Assembly (NCBI RefSeq): GCF_001583495.1
Contig: NZ_LQAQ01000044.1
Span: 1 to 64,000 of the forward strand
Length of the DNA stretch: 64,000 nucleotides
Direction: 5' to 3'
From: Flammeovirga sp. SJP92
GTDB taxonomy: Bacteria; Bacteroidota; Bacteroidia; Cytophagales; Flammeovirgaceae
Shown here: one piece after another, positions 52,235-64,000 of the stretch
Layout of the letters: every line of letters starts with the position of its first letter
Position numbering within the stretch: the first letter of the stretch is position 1
Made by a program: the position numbers and the translations under genes
Notes under the pieces: model-generated
What the model saw: the letters and a program-made list of their open reading frames with translations, nothing else
Told to the model about the DNA's origin: nothing
Databases searched by the model: none

Positions 52235-53140
52235 ATGCGAGATACTATAATGAGTTCAGATCATTTATCCAGGTTTATCCAACGGATTTATGAAATAAAA
52301 GAAAGTCGTGCTAACGTAATTACCCAAAGCGATCTGAAAGCTGCAGCAAAAGAAATTGGAGTGACAGATAGGGAGTGGGTAAAATTACAGGACCTTTTTT
52401 CTTCGCATTTAGCAAGGGCAATCGGATATCATAAATACAAAAATTGGGACGATGCAATTTTCGAACTTGATCAAGCACTTACAATTAACCCTTTTGATTC
52501 AAAAACCCTATTTATGATTTCTTCTTGTTATGCTAACAAGTACTACGAGGAAGAAAGAAAAGAAGACAGAGACCTATCTATCAGCTTTGCTAACAAATGC
52601 CTAGAGGTTAATCCTCTTGACGAAAAAGCATTACAATTATTGAGTTCTTTAAAAAAGGAAGAAAGACAAAGAAGAGTCATTGAGAAAGAATCTCTTAAAA
52701 CACTGATAGTCGCCTGTTCTTTTGGAGCAATTATTTTTACTGCACTAGCTTATTTATCATTTTCAGATATTGTTGTGACAACAATACCTTATACTGCCGA
52801 AACGGTAGAAATCAGAACCACCGAGTTTAAACCTGATGTACACTTCCTAAATGCTGAATACAATAACAGTTATTTTAGAGTGAATGACAACATTATCAAA
52901 ATTTTCGAAAGAAAAGCGGCTTTAGTATTACAAGGAGAAATAATGAAGTCTGATAAAGCCATCAATGGCGTATTTATTAAATGGAAAGATATCAATGGAA
53001 ATATTGTTCATGCTGAGCATTTCACCAATCAATATTTACAAGATATTAAAGACCCTGCCAATGATAATTTCAAATTGATACGCTTTTTAGAATCTGAAAA
53101 AGCAGTATCAATTGCTAATGTAGATATTGTTCTAAATTAG
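52235..53140 (+). CDS. TPR-containing single-pass membrane protein
   Basis: The 301-residue protein has cytoplasmic TPR-like repeats at ~60-150 (YKNWDDAIFELDQALTINPF, DRDLSISFANKCLEVNPLDE), one membrane segment at ~165-190 (LIVACSFGAIIFTALAYL) and a beta-rich domain of ~110 residues outside. The first ~45 residues (SDLKAAAKEIGVTDREWVKL) may be another short helical domain. The topology suggests a scaffold linking a cytoplasmic partner to the envelope. Function unknown. It ends at a terminator (53188). Confidence 0.75.
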   Translation: MRDTIMSSDHLSRFIQRIYEIKESRANVITQSDLKAAAKEIGVTDREWVKLQDLFSSHLARAIGYHKYKNWDDAIFELDQALTINPFDSKTLFMISSCYANKYYEEERKEDRDLSISFANKCLEVNPLDEKALQLLSSLKKEERQRRVIEKESLKTLIVACSFGAIIFTALAYLSFSDIVVTTIPYTAETVEIRTTEFKPDVHFLNAEYNNSYFRVNDNIIKIFERKAALVLQGEIMKSDKAINGVFIKWKDINGNIVHAEHFTNQYLQDIKDPANDNFKLIRFLESEKAVSIANVDIVLN

Positions 53141-53187
53141 TTGAAAGTACACTAATTACTTAGTAACGATAATAAATGAAGGTTAAT

Positions 53188-53225
53188 AATACATCCGTTT
53201 CCTCGTAAATGGATGTATTTTTTTA
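53188..53225 (+). terminator. Terminator of the TPR protein gene
   Basis: AATACATCC at 53188-53196 pairs with GGATGTATT at 53211-53219, followed by a T-run (TTTTTT). It separates this gene from purL. Confidence 0.85.
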
Positions 53226-53307
53226 TTAAATAGACCTAAAACTTCATATTAACTTAATTTTTTAGTGACTTTTTTGTCCAAATGTGTAGAAATCGCAAAT
53301 TAACCCT

Positions 53308-53315
53308 TACTTTTG
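53308..53315 (+). promoter_or_regulatory. purL -7 promoter element candidate
   Basis: TACTTTTG fits TAnnTTTG. It lies 39 bases upstream of the preferred purL ATG and supports that start over the longer frame from 53282. A -33 TTTG at the usual distance is not evident. Confidence 0.35.
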
Positions 53316-53353
53316 GGGGCATTATTGGGCTTCTGAAAAATCAATTGGGCAAA

Positions 53354-56300
53354 ATGGTACTCTTTTTCCAAGGCAATACAGACAATGTATTTGCAGTACA
53401 CGCCGGTCAGGCACTTTCAAAAGAAAATCTAGAAAAACTTTCTTGGTTATTTGGCAATGCGAAATTGTCAGAAAAAACATCTTTGGACGGCTGGTACGTA
53501 GGACCACGCAAAGAAATGTTAACTCCTTGGAGTACAAACGCAGTTGAAATTACTCAAAATATGGGTATTGAGGGAATAATCCGTATCGAGGAATTCCTTC
53601 ACGTTGAATCTGAAAAATCTGCGGATTTTGATCCAATGCTACAAGCTTTGTATGAAGGATTAGACGGTTCGATCTACACAATTGATGTAGAGCCAGAACC
53701 AATTCGTCATATCGAAGATATCGCTTCTTATAATGAAGAGGAGGGATTGGCATTGAGTGAGGACGAGGTTACTTACTTAAAAGAAGTAAGTGAAAAATTA
53801 AACCGTCCTTTAACAGATTCTGAAGTTTATGGCTTCGCTCAAGTAAACTCAGAGCACTGTAGACACAAAATCTTTAACGGTATTTTTGTGATTGATGGAG
53901 AGGAAAAACCTACTTCGTTATTCCAATTGATCCGTAAAACTTCTGACGAAACTCCAGATAACTTAGTATCTGCTTACAAAGACAACGTAGCATTTATTAA
54001 AGGTCCTGTAGCAGAGCAATTTGCTCCAGCAACGCAAGACAAACCGGATTTCTTTGAAACGAAAGATTTCGAATCAGTGATCTCTTTAAAAGCAGAGACA
54101 CACAACTTCCCAACTACGGTTGAACCATTTAACGGTGCCGCTACAGGCGCTGGTGGTGAAATCAGAGATCGTATGGCAGGTGGTAAAGGTTCTATGCCAT
54201 TGGCAGGTACTGCGGTTTATATGACTTCTTACTCAAGATTAGAAGAAAACCGTCAGTGGGAAAAAGGTATGGCTGAGAGACCATGGCTTTATCAAACTCC
54301 AATGGAAATCTTAATTAAAGCATCAAACGGTGCATCTGATTTTGGTAACAAATTCGGTATGCCACTTATTGCTGGTTCTGTACTTACTTTCGAGCATGAG
54401 GAAGAAGCTAAAAAACATGGCTTCGACAAAGTAATCATGATGGCAGGTGGTATCGGATACGGTAAGAGAAGAGATGCCTTAAAAGATACTCCAGAGAAAG
54501 GTGACAAAGTTGTTGTGATGGGTGGTGATAACTACCGTATCGGAATGGGCGGTGGAGCCGTTTCTTCTGTAGCAACAGGTGAGTTCTCTAACTCTATTGA
54601 ATTAAATGCAATCCAACGTTCAAACCCTGAAATGCAGAAGCGTGTATACAATGCGGTTCGTGCAATGTCAGAGGCGGACGAAAACCCAATTGTATTGATT
54701 CACGATCACGGTGCAGGTGGTCACTTGAACTGTCTTTCTGAATTAGTAGAAGAAACAGGAGCACAGATCGATGTGGACAAATTGCCAGTAGGTGATCCAA
54801 CGTTATCGAATAAAGAAATCGTGGGTAACGAATCTCAAGAAAGAATGGGATTAGTCATCAACGAGAAAAATATTGAGACTTTAAAGAGAGTTTCTGAGCG
54901 TGAGCGTGCTCCTTTCTACGTAGTAGGTGAGACGACAGGCGATATGCAATTCACTTTTAAAGACACAACTACAGGGAATGCTCCTATTGATATGCCTTTA
55001 GATTATATGTTTGGTAAAGCACCAAAAACAATCATGAAGGATACAAAAGTAGCTCCTAATTTCTCCGCTGTTGAAGTGGAAGCTTCAAAAGTACATGAGT
55101 ACTTAAATGATGTATTGCAGTTAGAATCTGTTGCTTCAAAAGATTGGTTAACGAACAAAGTGGACCGTTCTGTAACAGGTCGTGTAGCAAAACAACAAAC
55201 AGCAGGTAGTCTTCAGTTACCATTGAACAACGTTTCAGTGATGGCTTGTGATTACAGAGGAAAAGCAGGTATCGCTACAACAATTGGTCATTCACCAGTA
55301 GCCGCATTGATCGATCCTGCTGCAGGTTCAATCAACGCAATTGCGGAGTCATTAACCAACTTAGTATGGGCACCATTGGCACACGGTTTAGGTAATGTTT
55401 CATTATCAGCGAACTGGATGTGGCCTTGTAAGAACGAAGGTGAAGATGCTCGTTTATACGATGCGGTGGAAGCTTGTTCTGATTTTGCGGTAGCATTAGG
55501 AGTGAATATCCCAACGGGTAAAGATTCACTTTCGATGACGCAAAAGTACGGTGACGAAAAAGTGTACTCTCCAGGTACTGTGATTATTTCTACAGTAGGT
55601 GAGGTAGACGATTTGAAAAACGTAGTTGAGCCAGTAGCTAAAGTAGGTAAATCATTGGTTTATGTAGACCTTGCACAAGGTGGTCATGAATTAGGTGGTT
55701 CATCATTAGCGCAGGTATTAAATAAAGTAGGTGATAAAGTTTCTACAGTAACAAAACCTGATTTCTTTAAGAACGGTTTCGAAGCAATTCAAACTTCAAT
55801 TAAAGCAGGTAACGTAGTTTCAGGTCATGACGTTTCAGCAGGTGGTTTAATTACTGCTTTATTGGAAATGACTTTCCCTGAGCAAAACGTAGCGTACAAA
55901 GTAGATTTATCAGCAATCTCTACTGCGGACTTGACAAATGTATTGTTCTCTGAAACTCCTTCAGTAATCTTCCAAGTGGAAGACGAAGCAGCTTTAGAAT
56001 CAGTAATGAAAGAAGCGGGTGTTACTTACCACGTAATCGGTCAAGCTGTAGAAGGTGCTCAAACTGAAGTGACTTACAACGGAACTACTTTGGCATTTAA
56101 TACAGAAGAGTTAAGAGACGTTTGGTCGAAAACTTCCTACTTATTAGATCAAAAGCAAAGTGGTGAGGAATTAGCGAAAGAGCGTTATGAGAGCTACAAA
56201 AATGCTCCATTACATTATTCATTCCCTGAAGGATTTGAAGGAAAGCTTTCTTCATTGGGTATCAACCCTGATCGTAAAGAGCGTTCTGGAATCAAAGCGG

Positions 56301-57040
56301 CAATCATCCGTGAGAAAGGTGTGAATGGTGATAGAGAAATGGCTTACTCTATGCACTTAGCTGGTTTTGATGTGAAAGACGTTCATATGACTGACTTGAT
56401 CTCAGGGAGAGAAGATTTAACTGACGTAAACTTTATCGTTTTCGTAGGTGGTTTCTCTAACTCAGACGTATTAGGATCAGCAAAAGGATGGGCTGGAGCA
56501 TTCTTATACAATGAGAAAGCAAAACAAGCTTTAGATAACTTCTACGCTAGAGAAGATACATTGAGTTTAGGTGTTTGTAACGGATGTCAATTGATGGTTG
56601 AATTAGGTTTAGTGACGAAAGGTCATGATGAAAAACCTAAGATGTTGCATAACAACTCTCATAAATTTGAGTCAGGTTTCGTAAATATGGTGATTCCTGA
56701 AAACAACACTGTAATGTTGAACTCATTAGCAGATACTCGTTTAGGTGTTTGGATTGCACATGGTGAAGGTAAATTCAACTTCCCTTATGCAGAGGAGAAA
56801 TACAATATCGTAGGTAAATACGGTTATACTTCTTACCCTGCCAACCCTAACGGATCTGATTACAATACTGCAGCGTTAGCTTCTGAAGACGGTCGTCATT
56901 TAGTAATGATGCCTCACTTAGAAAGAGCAATTTTCCCTTGGAACTGGGCACACTATCCATCAGACAGAACTGATGAGGTATCACCTTGGATCGAGGCATT
57001 TGTAAATGCTAAAAATTGGGTAGCTGAAAAAACAAAGTAA
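53354..57040 (+). CDS. purL: Phosphoribosylformylglycinamidine synthase
   Basis: The frame is open from 53282, but the ATG at 53354 ([18 protein letters not shown]) fits the family start and the position of a possible -7 promoter element, giving 1228 residues. It is the single-chain, eukaryote/gammaproteobacterial-type enzyme: N-terminal domain and linker ([13 protein letters not shown]), two AIRS-like ATP-binding halves ([31 protein letters not shown]-type [14 protein letters not shown]) and a C-terminal glutamine amidotransferase with catalytic Cys1075 (GVCNGCQLM) and AHGEGKF. It converts FGAR to FGAM with glutamine and ATP in purine synthesis. Codons look optimised (GGT, GTA, CGT-rich) compared with neighbours, consistent with high expression. 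Confidence 0.96.
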   Translation: MVLFFQGNTDNVFAVHAGQALSKENLEKLSWLFGNAKLSEKTSLDGWYVGPRKEMLTPWSTNAVEITQNMGIEGIIRIEEFLHVESEKSADFDPMLQALYEGLDGSIYTIDVEPEPIRHIEDIASYNEEEGLALSEDEVTYLKEVSEKLNRPLTDSEVYGFAQVNSEHCRHKIFNGIFVIDGEEKPTSLFQLIRKTSDETPDNLVSAYKDNVAFIKGPVAEQFAPATQDKPDFFETKDFESVISLKAETHNFPTTVEPFNGAATGAGGEIRDRMAGGKGSMPLAGTAVYMTSYSRLEENRQWEKGMAERPWLYQTPMEILIKASNGASDFGNKFGMPLIAGSVLTFEHEEEAKKHGFDKVIMMAGGIGYGKRRDALKDTPEKGDKVVVMGGDNYRIGMGGGAVSSVATGEFSNSIELNAIQRSNPEMQKRVYNAVRAMSEADENPIVLIHDHGAGGHLNCLSELVEETGAQIDVDKLPVGDPTLSNKEIVGNESQERMGLVINEKNIETLKRVSERERAPFYVVGETTGDMQFTFKDTTTGNAPIDMPLDYMFGKAPKTIMKDTKVAPNFSAVEVEASKVHEYLNDVLQLESVASKDWLTNKVDRSVTGRVAKQQTAGSLQLPLNNVSVMACDYRGKAGIATTIGHSPVAALIDPAAGSINAIAESLTNLVWAPLAHGLGNVSLSANWMWPCKNEGEDARLYDAVEACSDFAVALGVNIPTGKDSLSMTQKYGDEKVYSPGTVIISTVGEVDDLKNVVEPVAKVGKSLVYVDLAQGGHELGGSSLAQVLNKVGDKVSTVTKPDFFKNGFEAIQTSIKAGNVVSGHDVSAGGLITALLEMTFPEQNVAYKVDLSAISTADLTNVLFSETPSVIFQVEDEAALESVMKEAGVTYHVIGQAVEGAQTEVTYNGTTLAFNTEELRDVWSKTSYLLDQKQSGEELAKERYESYKNAPLHYSFPEGFEGKLSSLGINPDRKERSGIKAAIIREKGVNGDREMAYSMHLAGFDVKDVHMTDLISGREDLTDVNFIVFVGGFSNSDVLGSAKGWAGAFLYNEKAKQALDNFYAREDTLSLGVCNGCQLMVELGLVTKGHDEKPKMLHNNSHKFESGFVNMVIPENNTVMLNSLADTRLGVWIAHGEGKFNFPYAEEKYNIVGKYGYTSYPANPNGSDYNTAALASEDGRHLVMMPHLERAIFPWNWAHYPSDRTDEVSPWIEAFVNAKNWVAEKTK

Positions 57041-57583
57041 TTTGTTGAAACTGCCTTTAATATAATTAAAACAGCTCATAATTCATTTTATGAGCTGTTT
57101 TTATATTATTCTGAATTATAACTTACATCCTAATTACTAAAATCAAGAGAAAGTCAATTTAATAAATTGAATTATTCTAATAAATTTATAATAAAATACT
57201 TGTAGAGTTATTTTCGATACTCTATTTTTTTGTTTAATCATACTCAATAAAAGCTCCTCAAAATGCGACTATATCGCTGTAATTATTTTTTATTTTAAAC
57301 AAAACAGTGAAAAAAGCCCTCTTTTAGGATTATTTCAATACAAAGAAAGAGTAATTAAAGAACCTTTATGAATTGTACAATAGTTAGTTGGTGAAAATTA
57401 GGAATATCTAGTATTCAATGTTATCTTCAAATATATCGTGAAAGAATTAACGAAAATTACATTCTATTACTCATTCGATTGTAGCCAAGACGCTTAGTAA
57501 CTTGTAACCCAAAAAACAACGATTATTTTGAGCTTTAAAAAAACTTTGAAAAGTGAGCTTAGAATAGATGATGAATTATTTGT
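57041..57583. other. Long spacer after purL
   Basis: The 543-bp spacer has the purL terminator (57068-57105) and then AT-rich DNA without an open frame of note. The promoter of the downstream sensor kinase must lie here; I could not pick one. Confidence 0.55.
57068..57105 (+). terminator. purL terminator
   Basis: AAACAGCTCATA at 57068-57079 is perfectly complementary to TATGAGCTGTTT at 57089-57100, followed by TTTATATT. Confidence 0.9.
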
Positions 57584-58597
57584 ATGAGGTATTATTTAGA
57601 AAGCCCTATTATCCAATGTACATTACTAATGTTTACAGTGTTTATCATTGATTTAGTAATTCCATTGGGGGTAGCTGTAGGTGTTCTTTATGTATGCTGT
57701 ATTGCATTATTAATAAGAGAGAAAGTAAAGGTAACCTTGAGGTTTTCTGTACTTGCTACCTTATTAACTGCTATAATTCCTGTGATCACTTTCGATGATC
57801 GAACCACTTGGATGGCTTTTGTGAACAGAGGTATTTCATTATTGGCAGTTTGGATGATTTATTTTATTGTGGTCAAGCATCGTATTCTTGATCATAAAAT
57901 GAGAGTTTATACTACTAAACTTGAAATCAAAAATAAGGAGTTAGAACAATTCAATTATGTAGCAAGTCATGATTTGCAAGAACCCTTGAATACAATTAAT
58001 AGCTTTAGTTTACTTTTAAATAAACAGTATAAAGGGGCGATAGATGAAAAGGCTGATAAATATTTAGATTTCATCACTCAGGCAAGCAATAGAATGAGTG
58101 CACTAGTAAAGGCATTGCTTGATTATGGTAGAATAGGTCATAATTTAAACTTGGAAAAAGTAGATTGTAATTTAGTGCTTGAAGATGTTCGATCTGATAT
58201 TGATGCTTTGATTACAAAGACCAATACACAATTATTGATTAATGACCTGCCTAAGATCAAAGGGTACGAAACAGAATTAAGATTATTATTTCAAAACTTA
58301 ATCAGTAATGCAATAAAGTTTCAAGGTGAAAACACTACTCCTGTTATTAAAATAGGAGCAACTTTAGAAACCAATCAGTGGATCTTTTTTGTAAAAGATA
58401 ATGGCATTGGTATCGAACAAAAATATAAAGAAAGAATCTTTGCCATTTTTCAACGTTTACACCCAGCTTGTGAATTTGAAGGTACAGGTATTGGGTTAGC
58501 ACATTGTAGAAAGATTGTAGACCTCCATGGGGGGAATATATGGCTCGATTCACATTTAAATCAAGGTACAACGTTTTATTTCAATATACCAGCTTAG
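57584..58597 (+). CDS. Membrane sensor histidine kinase (phytochrome-type HisKA)
   Basis: The 337-residue protein has about four hydrophobic segments in the first ~105 residues (LLMFTVFIIDLVIPLGVAVG, VLYVCCIALLI), a short coiled coil and the H-box YVASHDLQEPLNTINSF with phosphoacceptor His129. The ATPase half has LLFQNLISNAIKF, DNGIGIEQKYKERIF and GTGIGLAHCRKIVDLHGG. It resembles the kinase at 11264 throughout the catalytic part. No regulator is adjacent, so it is an orphan kinase; a receiver protein such as the receiver/sugar-transferase fusion could be a target, but nothing in the sequence ties them. Confidence 0.9.
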   Translation: MRYYLESPIIQCTLLMFTVFIIDLVIPLGVAVGVLYVCCIALLIREKVKVTLRFSVLATLLTAIIPVITFDDRTTWMAFVNRGISLLAVWMIYFIVVKHRILDHKMRVYTTKLEIKNKELEQFNYVASHDLQEPLNTINSFSLLLNKQYKGAIDEKADKYLDFITQASNRMSALVKALLDYGRIGHNLNLEKVDCNLVLEDVRSDIDALITKTNTQLLINDLPKIKGYETELRLLFQNLISNAIKFQGENTTPVIKIGATLETNQWIFFVKDNGIGIEQKYKERIFAIFQRLHPACEFEGTGIGLAHCRKIVDLHGGNIWLDSHLNQGTTFYFNIPA

Positions 58598-58725
58598 CCA
58601 AAAGCAAAACCGAAACCAATAGTGACTAACATTTTTTACTACTAGGTTATCTTTTACAAGTGATACTCTAAAATGTATTATCTGTATAAAGGTAACCTTC
58701 TTTGTTGTATTAATCTTCTTTCTAA

Positions 58726-58778
58726 GTACTAAGTCAAAAATAAATTATAGTTAATTCTAATTTATTTTTTGTGAGTAC
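58726..58778. repeat. Dispersed palindrome copy C
   Basis: The left arm (AGTACTAAGTCAAAAATA from 58725) recurs at 266 and 10563. Here AAAAATAAATTA (58736-58747) pairs perfectly with TAATTTATTTTT (58758-58769), and outer GTACT/AGTAC ends (58726-58730, 58774-58778) can pair with a one-base offset. Confidence 0.55.
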
Positions 58779-59053
58779 AACGCTAAAAAACGTATTAATA
58801 GTAGTACTATTAAAAGTTTTTTGAAGGCAGTAATCACAAAACAAAAAGTTAGTATTAGATAATTTTGAGTTTGTACTTTATGTTCTAATTATAAGATGTA
58901 TACATGTTTTTCATGTCAAAATTAAATTACAATTATGAAAACTTTTAATAAAGTAATAAGTTCCTATTGTAGTTATTAAATTATCATTGTTTTTCTGATA
59001 AAAATGAAATAACTTAATTACGTCAGTTCCATAGTATTTGCTATTTAAGCTGA

Positions 59054-61264
<2,211 letters not shown>

Positions 61265-61287
61265 TCTTCGTGTTTAAATAAAAAAGC

Positions 61288-61323
61288 AAAGGAGTGTTTC
61301 TTAGTTTAGAAACACTCCTTTTT
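61288..61323. terminator. Bidirectional terminator between katG and the DUF1254 genes
   Basis: AAAGGAGTGTTTCT at 61288-61301 is perfectly complementary to AGAAACACTCCTTT at 61308-61321, with a six-base loop and T or A runs on both sides. Confidence 0.93.
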
Positions 61324-61325
61324 AA

Positions 61326-62735
61326 TTAATTGACTTTCATGATGGTTGGAGGAATCCAAGTTCCATTTCCTACTTTTTCATGAGGCGAATAAAGCCTTAA
61401 TGTTACTCTAATTCCATCTTTGGGAGCAGGTAACCAATTTGATAGTTTATCCTCGGTTGGCTTATCATTTTGTATATAAATAGTTAAAGAACCATCTTCA
61501 TTGTACTTCAACTCATTTTTGTTGCTTAATGCATAACGATCCAATTCATTATCTACTAAATATTGATCTTCGTCGTACATTGTCACTGACCAAAATGCAT
61601 TCGCAGGAGGAAGTTCATCATGAGCAAATGTTAACTCGTATTGATGTTCACCAGTCAAATCTTCACCGTTTTGATCAACTCTTGTCACAGGATAAAAGGC
61701 ATCTTCAATAACATTACCACCTAATCCGATATATGACCAACCAGCTCTTAGTGCGTAATCTGTCCCGTAGCGCCCCATATCATAAGTTAAAGTCCAACCG
61801 TTTTTGATTGTTCCAAGGTTAGCTATTATTTCTTCAAGCTCTTGGTGTCCCTTCTCAAAACCAGCATTTATTGCATTTTGTATCTCCTCACTAAAATCAT
61901 TGAAAGAGAATTCTTTACCTGCTTCGATATTTAACCTTTTTAGTCTTTCAATGATCTCTTGGTCTTCAGCATAAGGTAAGTTTCCTTCTAATAATCTATT
62001 CAGGTTAGAGAAGAATTCTTCAGCAGACATATTCTGAACACTTTCATTGACATCTTTAGGAAATTCAATATCCGCTAATGCAACTTCCGTAGGAGGAGTA
62101 TAGTTACTTCCCCAAGCAGACAACGGAGTAAGTGTAATTTCATTTTGGATGGCATTTACAATAGTGTAATCTTCTTCACCGCTACTATATAGACGGCCAC
62201 CAATACAAGTGATATTTGTATTAGAACGGATCAACTCTACTCCGTTAGGAACAGTACCATTCCAATTAGGGCCCGCGATTAAGAAATCTCCGCCTTTTTC
62301 ACCATGGGTTCTAACTCCAGGGCCGGCAACTACATCATTCCATGCATTTAATATCTGCATGATCCAATATCTATCTTTTACTTCAGGAACCGATAAGATA
62401 AAAGGTTCTTCTTCAAGGTCTAATCCTGCAAAAGAATAAAGGTTGTCTACATTAAATCCAACTACCATTTTATTACTCGCATCAACAAATTGTCTGCTAT
62501 GACCAAATTGTCCCATTGGAGCCATTAAACCTTTTGGAGCAGTGGTATATGTAATTCTTTGAAACTGCTTTTCCCATAATAAAACGGGTAATCCAAAAAT
62601 GTAGGCTTCTTTAGCTATACTCTTCGCTTCATCAGGTGTAACTTGATCGTTATCTTTTACAGGAGAAGCAAAAGTGCTTTGTATGATTAGTAATAAGGAT
62701 AAAAAGCTTAAAACTATTCTGTTTAGATTTTTCAT
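61326..62735 (-). CDS. Secreted DUF1254/DUF1214 protein
   Basis: The frame is open from 62792, but the ATG at 62735 starts a clear signal peptide (MKNLNRIVLSFLSLLLIIQS, cleaved after ...TFA) and gives 469 residues. DUF1254 occupies the N-terminal part (AYIFGLPVLLWEKQFQ, FGHSRQFVDASNKM...NVDNLYSFAGLDL) and DUF1214 the C-terminal part (FWSVTMYDEDQYLVDNELDR, GSLTIYIQNDKP...NWLPAPKDG). These pairs are widespread and probably beta-rich periplasmic or secreted proteins; the reaction is unknown. It lies 23 bp downstream of its tandem paralog and shares a terminator with katG. Confidence 0.85.
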   Translation of the reverse strand: MKNLNRIVLSFLSLLLIIQSTFASPVKDNDQVTPDEAKSIAKEAYIFGLPVLLWEKQFQRITYTTAPKGLMAPMGQFGHSRQFVDASNKMVVGFNVDNLYSFAGLDLEEEPFILSVPEVKDRYWIMQILNAWNDVVAGPGVRTHGEKGGDFLIAGPNWNGTVPNGVELIRSNTNITCIGGRLYSSGEEDYTIVNAIQNEITLTPLSAWGSNYTPPTEVALADIEFPKDVNESVQNMSAEEFFSNLNRLLEGNLPYAEDQEIIERLKRLNIEAGKEFSFNDFSEEIQNAINAGFEKGHQELEEIIANLGTIKNGWTLTYDMGRYGTDYALRAGWSYIGLGGNVIEDAFYPVTRVDQNGEDLTGEHQYELTFAHDELPPANAFWSVTMYDEDQYLVDNELDRYALSNKNELKYNEDGSLTIYIQNDKPTEDKLSNWLPAPKDGIRVTLRLYSPHEKVGNGTWIPPTIMKVN

Positions 62736-62758
62736 GTTATTGTGTCTAGAAGTTATGT

Positions 62759-64000
62759 TTATTTGATTTTTTGAACTACTGGTGGAATCCAATTTCCTTT
62801 GATTACTTGCTCTTCAGGAGTATATAATCTTAAAGCTATTCTAAATGCTCCCTCAGGTGCTGGTAACCAATTGGAAACTTTCTCTTCTGATGGACGATCT
62901 TTTTGCATGTAAATCGTTAAAGATCCATCTTCGTTGTATTGCAAGTTACTTCGATCACCGACTGTATATTTATTGAGATCATTAGGGACCAAATAGCTTT
63001 GAATATCATACATTGTTAATGACCAGAATGACTTAACGGGAGGAAGTTCCTCTTTTGTGAATGTGATTTGGTAAGCATGTTTATTTGTATCAAACATTTC
63101 ACCGTCTTCATCAATGATAGTTGTAGGGTAAAAGGCATCTTCTAATAAATTGCCTCCCACACCAATTAAAGTCCATGCAGCTCTATAATTGTAATCTGTA
63201 CCAAAACGTCCCATATCGTAAGTCAAGATCCAATTGTTCTTAAGCTCACCTAAGTTTTTAACTCTTGCTCCAATGGCTCGTTTAGCATCAATTACACCTT
63301 GATTAATTGCCTCTTGTACTTCTTTAGTGTAATTGTCAAATGTGAAATCTTCACCTGGAATGATACCAAGTACAGCAATTTTCTCCATGAAGGATTGATC
63401 GGCATCATAAGCTGAATTTTTTAAAAGTACTTTGTTCAATGAATTAAAAAACTCTTCTGCAGACATCGACATTACGATTTCATTGACATCTCTATCTCCA
63501 TCAAAGTTTTCCTTTAGAGCGACATAAGAAGGAGCAACGTAATTTTTCCCCCATTGACTTAATGGAGTAATATTAATTTGATCTTGAATGGCATTCACTT
63601 CCTTGTAATCAGATTTACCGCTACAGTATAATCTCAATACTATGAGAGTAGTTTCTGTATTTACTTTCAATAGCTCCATTTCAGTAGGAACATCTCCTTC
63701 CCATTCAGGGCCAGCAACTACGAACGTTCTTGCTTTTCCTCCATGTGTTCTGGAACTTGGAACTGCTGGTACTTCATTCCAAGTATTGATAAATTGCATT
63801 AACCAAAATCGATCTCCCATTTCAGGAATTGTGATCACAAGGGGTTCTTCAGACAAATCTATACTTGCAGATGAGGCTAAAACATCCACATTATTGCCTA
63901 CGTATTGTCTGTTACTCGCATCAACAAACTCCCTGCTATGAGCAAACTGATTAATGGGTGCTTTAAAACCCTCTGGTTTAGTTGCATAACTATTGACATG
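62759..64000 (-). CDS. DUF1254/DUF1214 protein, runs off the window (5' end missing)
   Basis: The frame stays open to the window edge at 64000, and the translated upstream part (FKAPINQFAHSREFVDASNR) matches the DUF1254 start of its neighbour, so the true start lies beyond the window; the GTG at 63889 is internal. The visible 413 residues carry DUF1254 (SEEPLVITIPEMGDRFWLMQ) and DUF1214 (FWSLTMYDIQSYLVPNDLNK, GSLTIYMQKDRPSEEKVSNW, LPAPEGAFRIALRLYTPEEQ). It is a paralog of the next gene, 23 bp downstream, which suggests tandem duplication. Function unknown. Confidence 0.87.
   Translation of the reverse strand, partial: HVNSYATKPEGFKAPINQFAHSREFVDASNRQYVGNNVDVLASSASIDLSEEPLVITIPEMGDRFWLMQFINTWNEVPAVPSSRTHGGKARTFVVAGPEWEGDVPTEMELLKVNTETTLIVLRLYCSGKSDYKEVNAIQDQINITPLSQWGKNYVAPSYVALKENFDGDRDVNEIVMSMSAEEFFNSLNKVLLKNSAYDADQSFMEKIAVLGIIPGEDFTFDNYTKEVQEAINQGVIDAKRAIGARVKNLGELKNNWILTYDMGRFGTDYNYRAAWTLIGVGGNLLEDAFYPTTIIDEDGEMFDTNKHAYQITFTKEELPPVKSFWSLTMYDIQSYLVPNDLNKYTVGDRSNLQYNEDGSLTIYMQKDRPSEEKVSNWLPAPEGAFRIALRLYTPEEQVIKGNWIPPVVQKIK

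Overview
The window comes from a low-GC member of the Bacteroidota, most likely a gliding Cytophagia-type marine bacterium; a Flammeovirga-like relative is my guess and not proven. The evidence is a PorP/SprF outer-membrane protein, a PorE-like OmpA protein, type B (CHU_C-like) and type A sorting domains of the type IX secretion system (T9SS), an LruC-domain lipoprotein, 'SxC'-type lipoproteins, scarce Shine-Dalgarno sites, and a few TAnnTTTG -7 promoter elements. No rRNA, tRNA, CRISPR array, prophage or complete insertion sequence was seen.

Layout. (1) 0-12.6 kb is mostly single genes: a secreted WD40/PDZ/caspase protein, a metallophosphoesterase, a small lipoprotein, an AraC regulator, mog, a very lysine-rich histone-H1-like protein, a lytic transglycosylase, a lipoprotein glycerophosphodiesterase, menB, a DUF1287 protein and a sensor kinase. 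(2) 12.6-20.2 kb is a minus-strand block: a GldN-like protein with an unknown secreted partner, a 7TMR-DISM sensor kinase with its LuxR-type response regulator, a membrane-anchored two-component-propeller/Y_Y_Y regulator, and a NUMOD4/HNH protein. (3) 20.5-22.2 kb holds a HEAT-like protein and an acyltransferase. (4) 22.4-42.8 kb is a large exopolysaccharide (EPS) locus closed by a strong terminator. It contains a short TolC-like protein, a Wzz/GumC-type chain-length protein with a degenerate tyrosine-kinase domain, a GT2, a Wzy-like polymerase, a response-regulator/sugar-transferase fusion that would start the repeat unit, five glycosyltransferases and a hexapeptide acyltransferase. A T9SS trio (giant repeat adhesin, PorP/SprF, PorE-like) and a last glycosyltransferase follow. 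(5) 42.9-46.6 kb has an LruC-domain protein whose signal peptide is cut off by a stop codon, and a Wzx-like flippase. (6) 46.8-64 kb holds gabD, a 2Fe-2S protein, a T9SS type A cargo protein, a tandem pair of tiny paralogous proteins behind a structured leader, a TPR membrane protein, purL, another sensor kinase, katG, and two tandem DUF1254/DUF1214 proteins, the second of which runs off the window.

How it fits together. The EPS locus appears to couple polysaccharide synthesis to T9SS surface display, since the adhesin, PorP/SprF and PorE-like genes lie with zero to four bases between them inside the glycosyltransferase operon. Control also looks unusual. The usual tyrosine-kinase domain has lost its ATP-binding motifs, while the initiating sugar transferase carries an intact phosphoacceptor receiver domain. 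This suggests that a histidine kinase, rather than a BY-kinase, gates polymer initiation. That is the most novel arrangement I see here. Smaller items worth checking are the palindromic repeat found at three places, the LruC gene with a stop at codon 2, and the tiny paralog pair.
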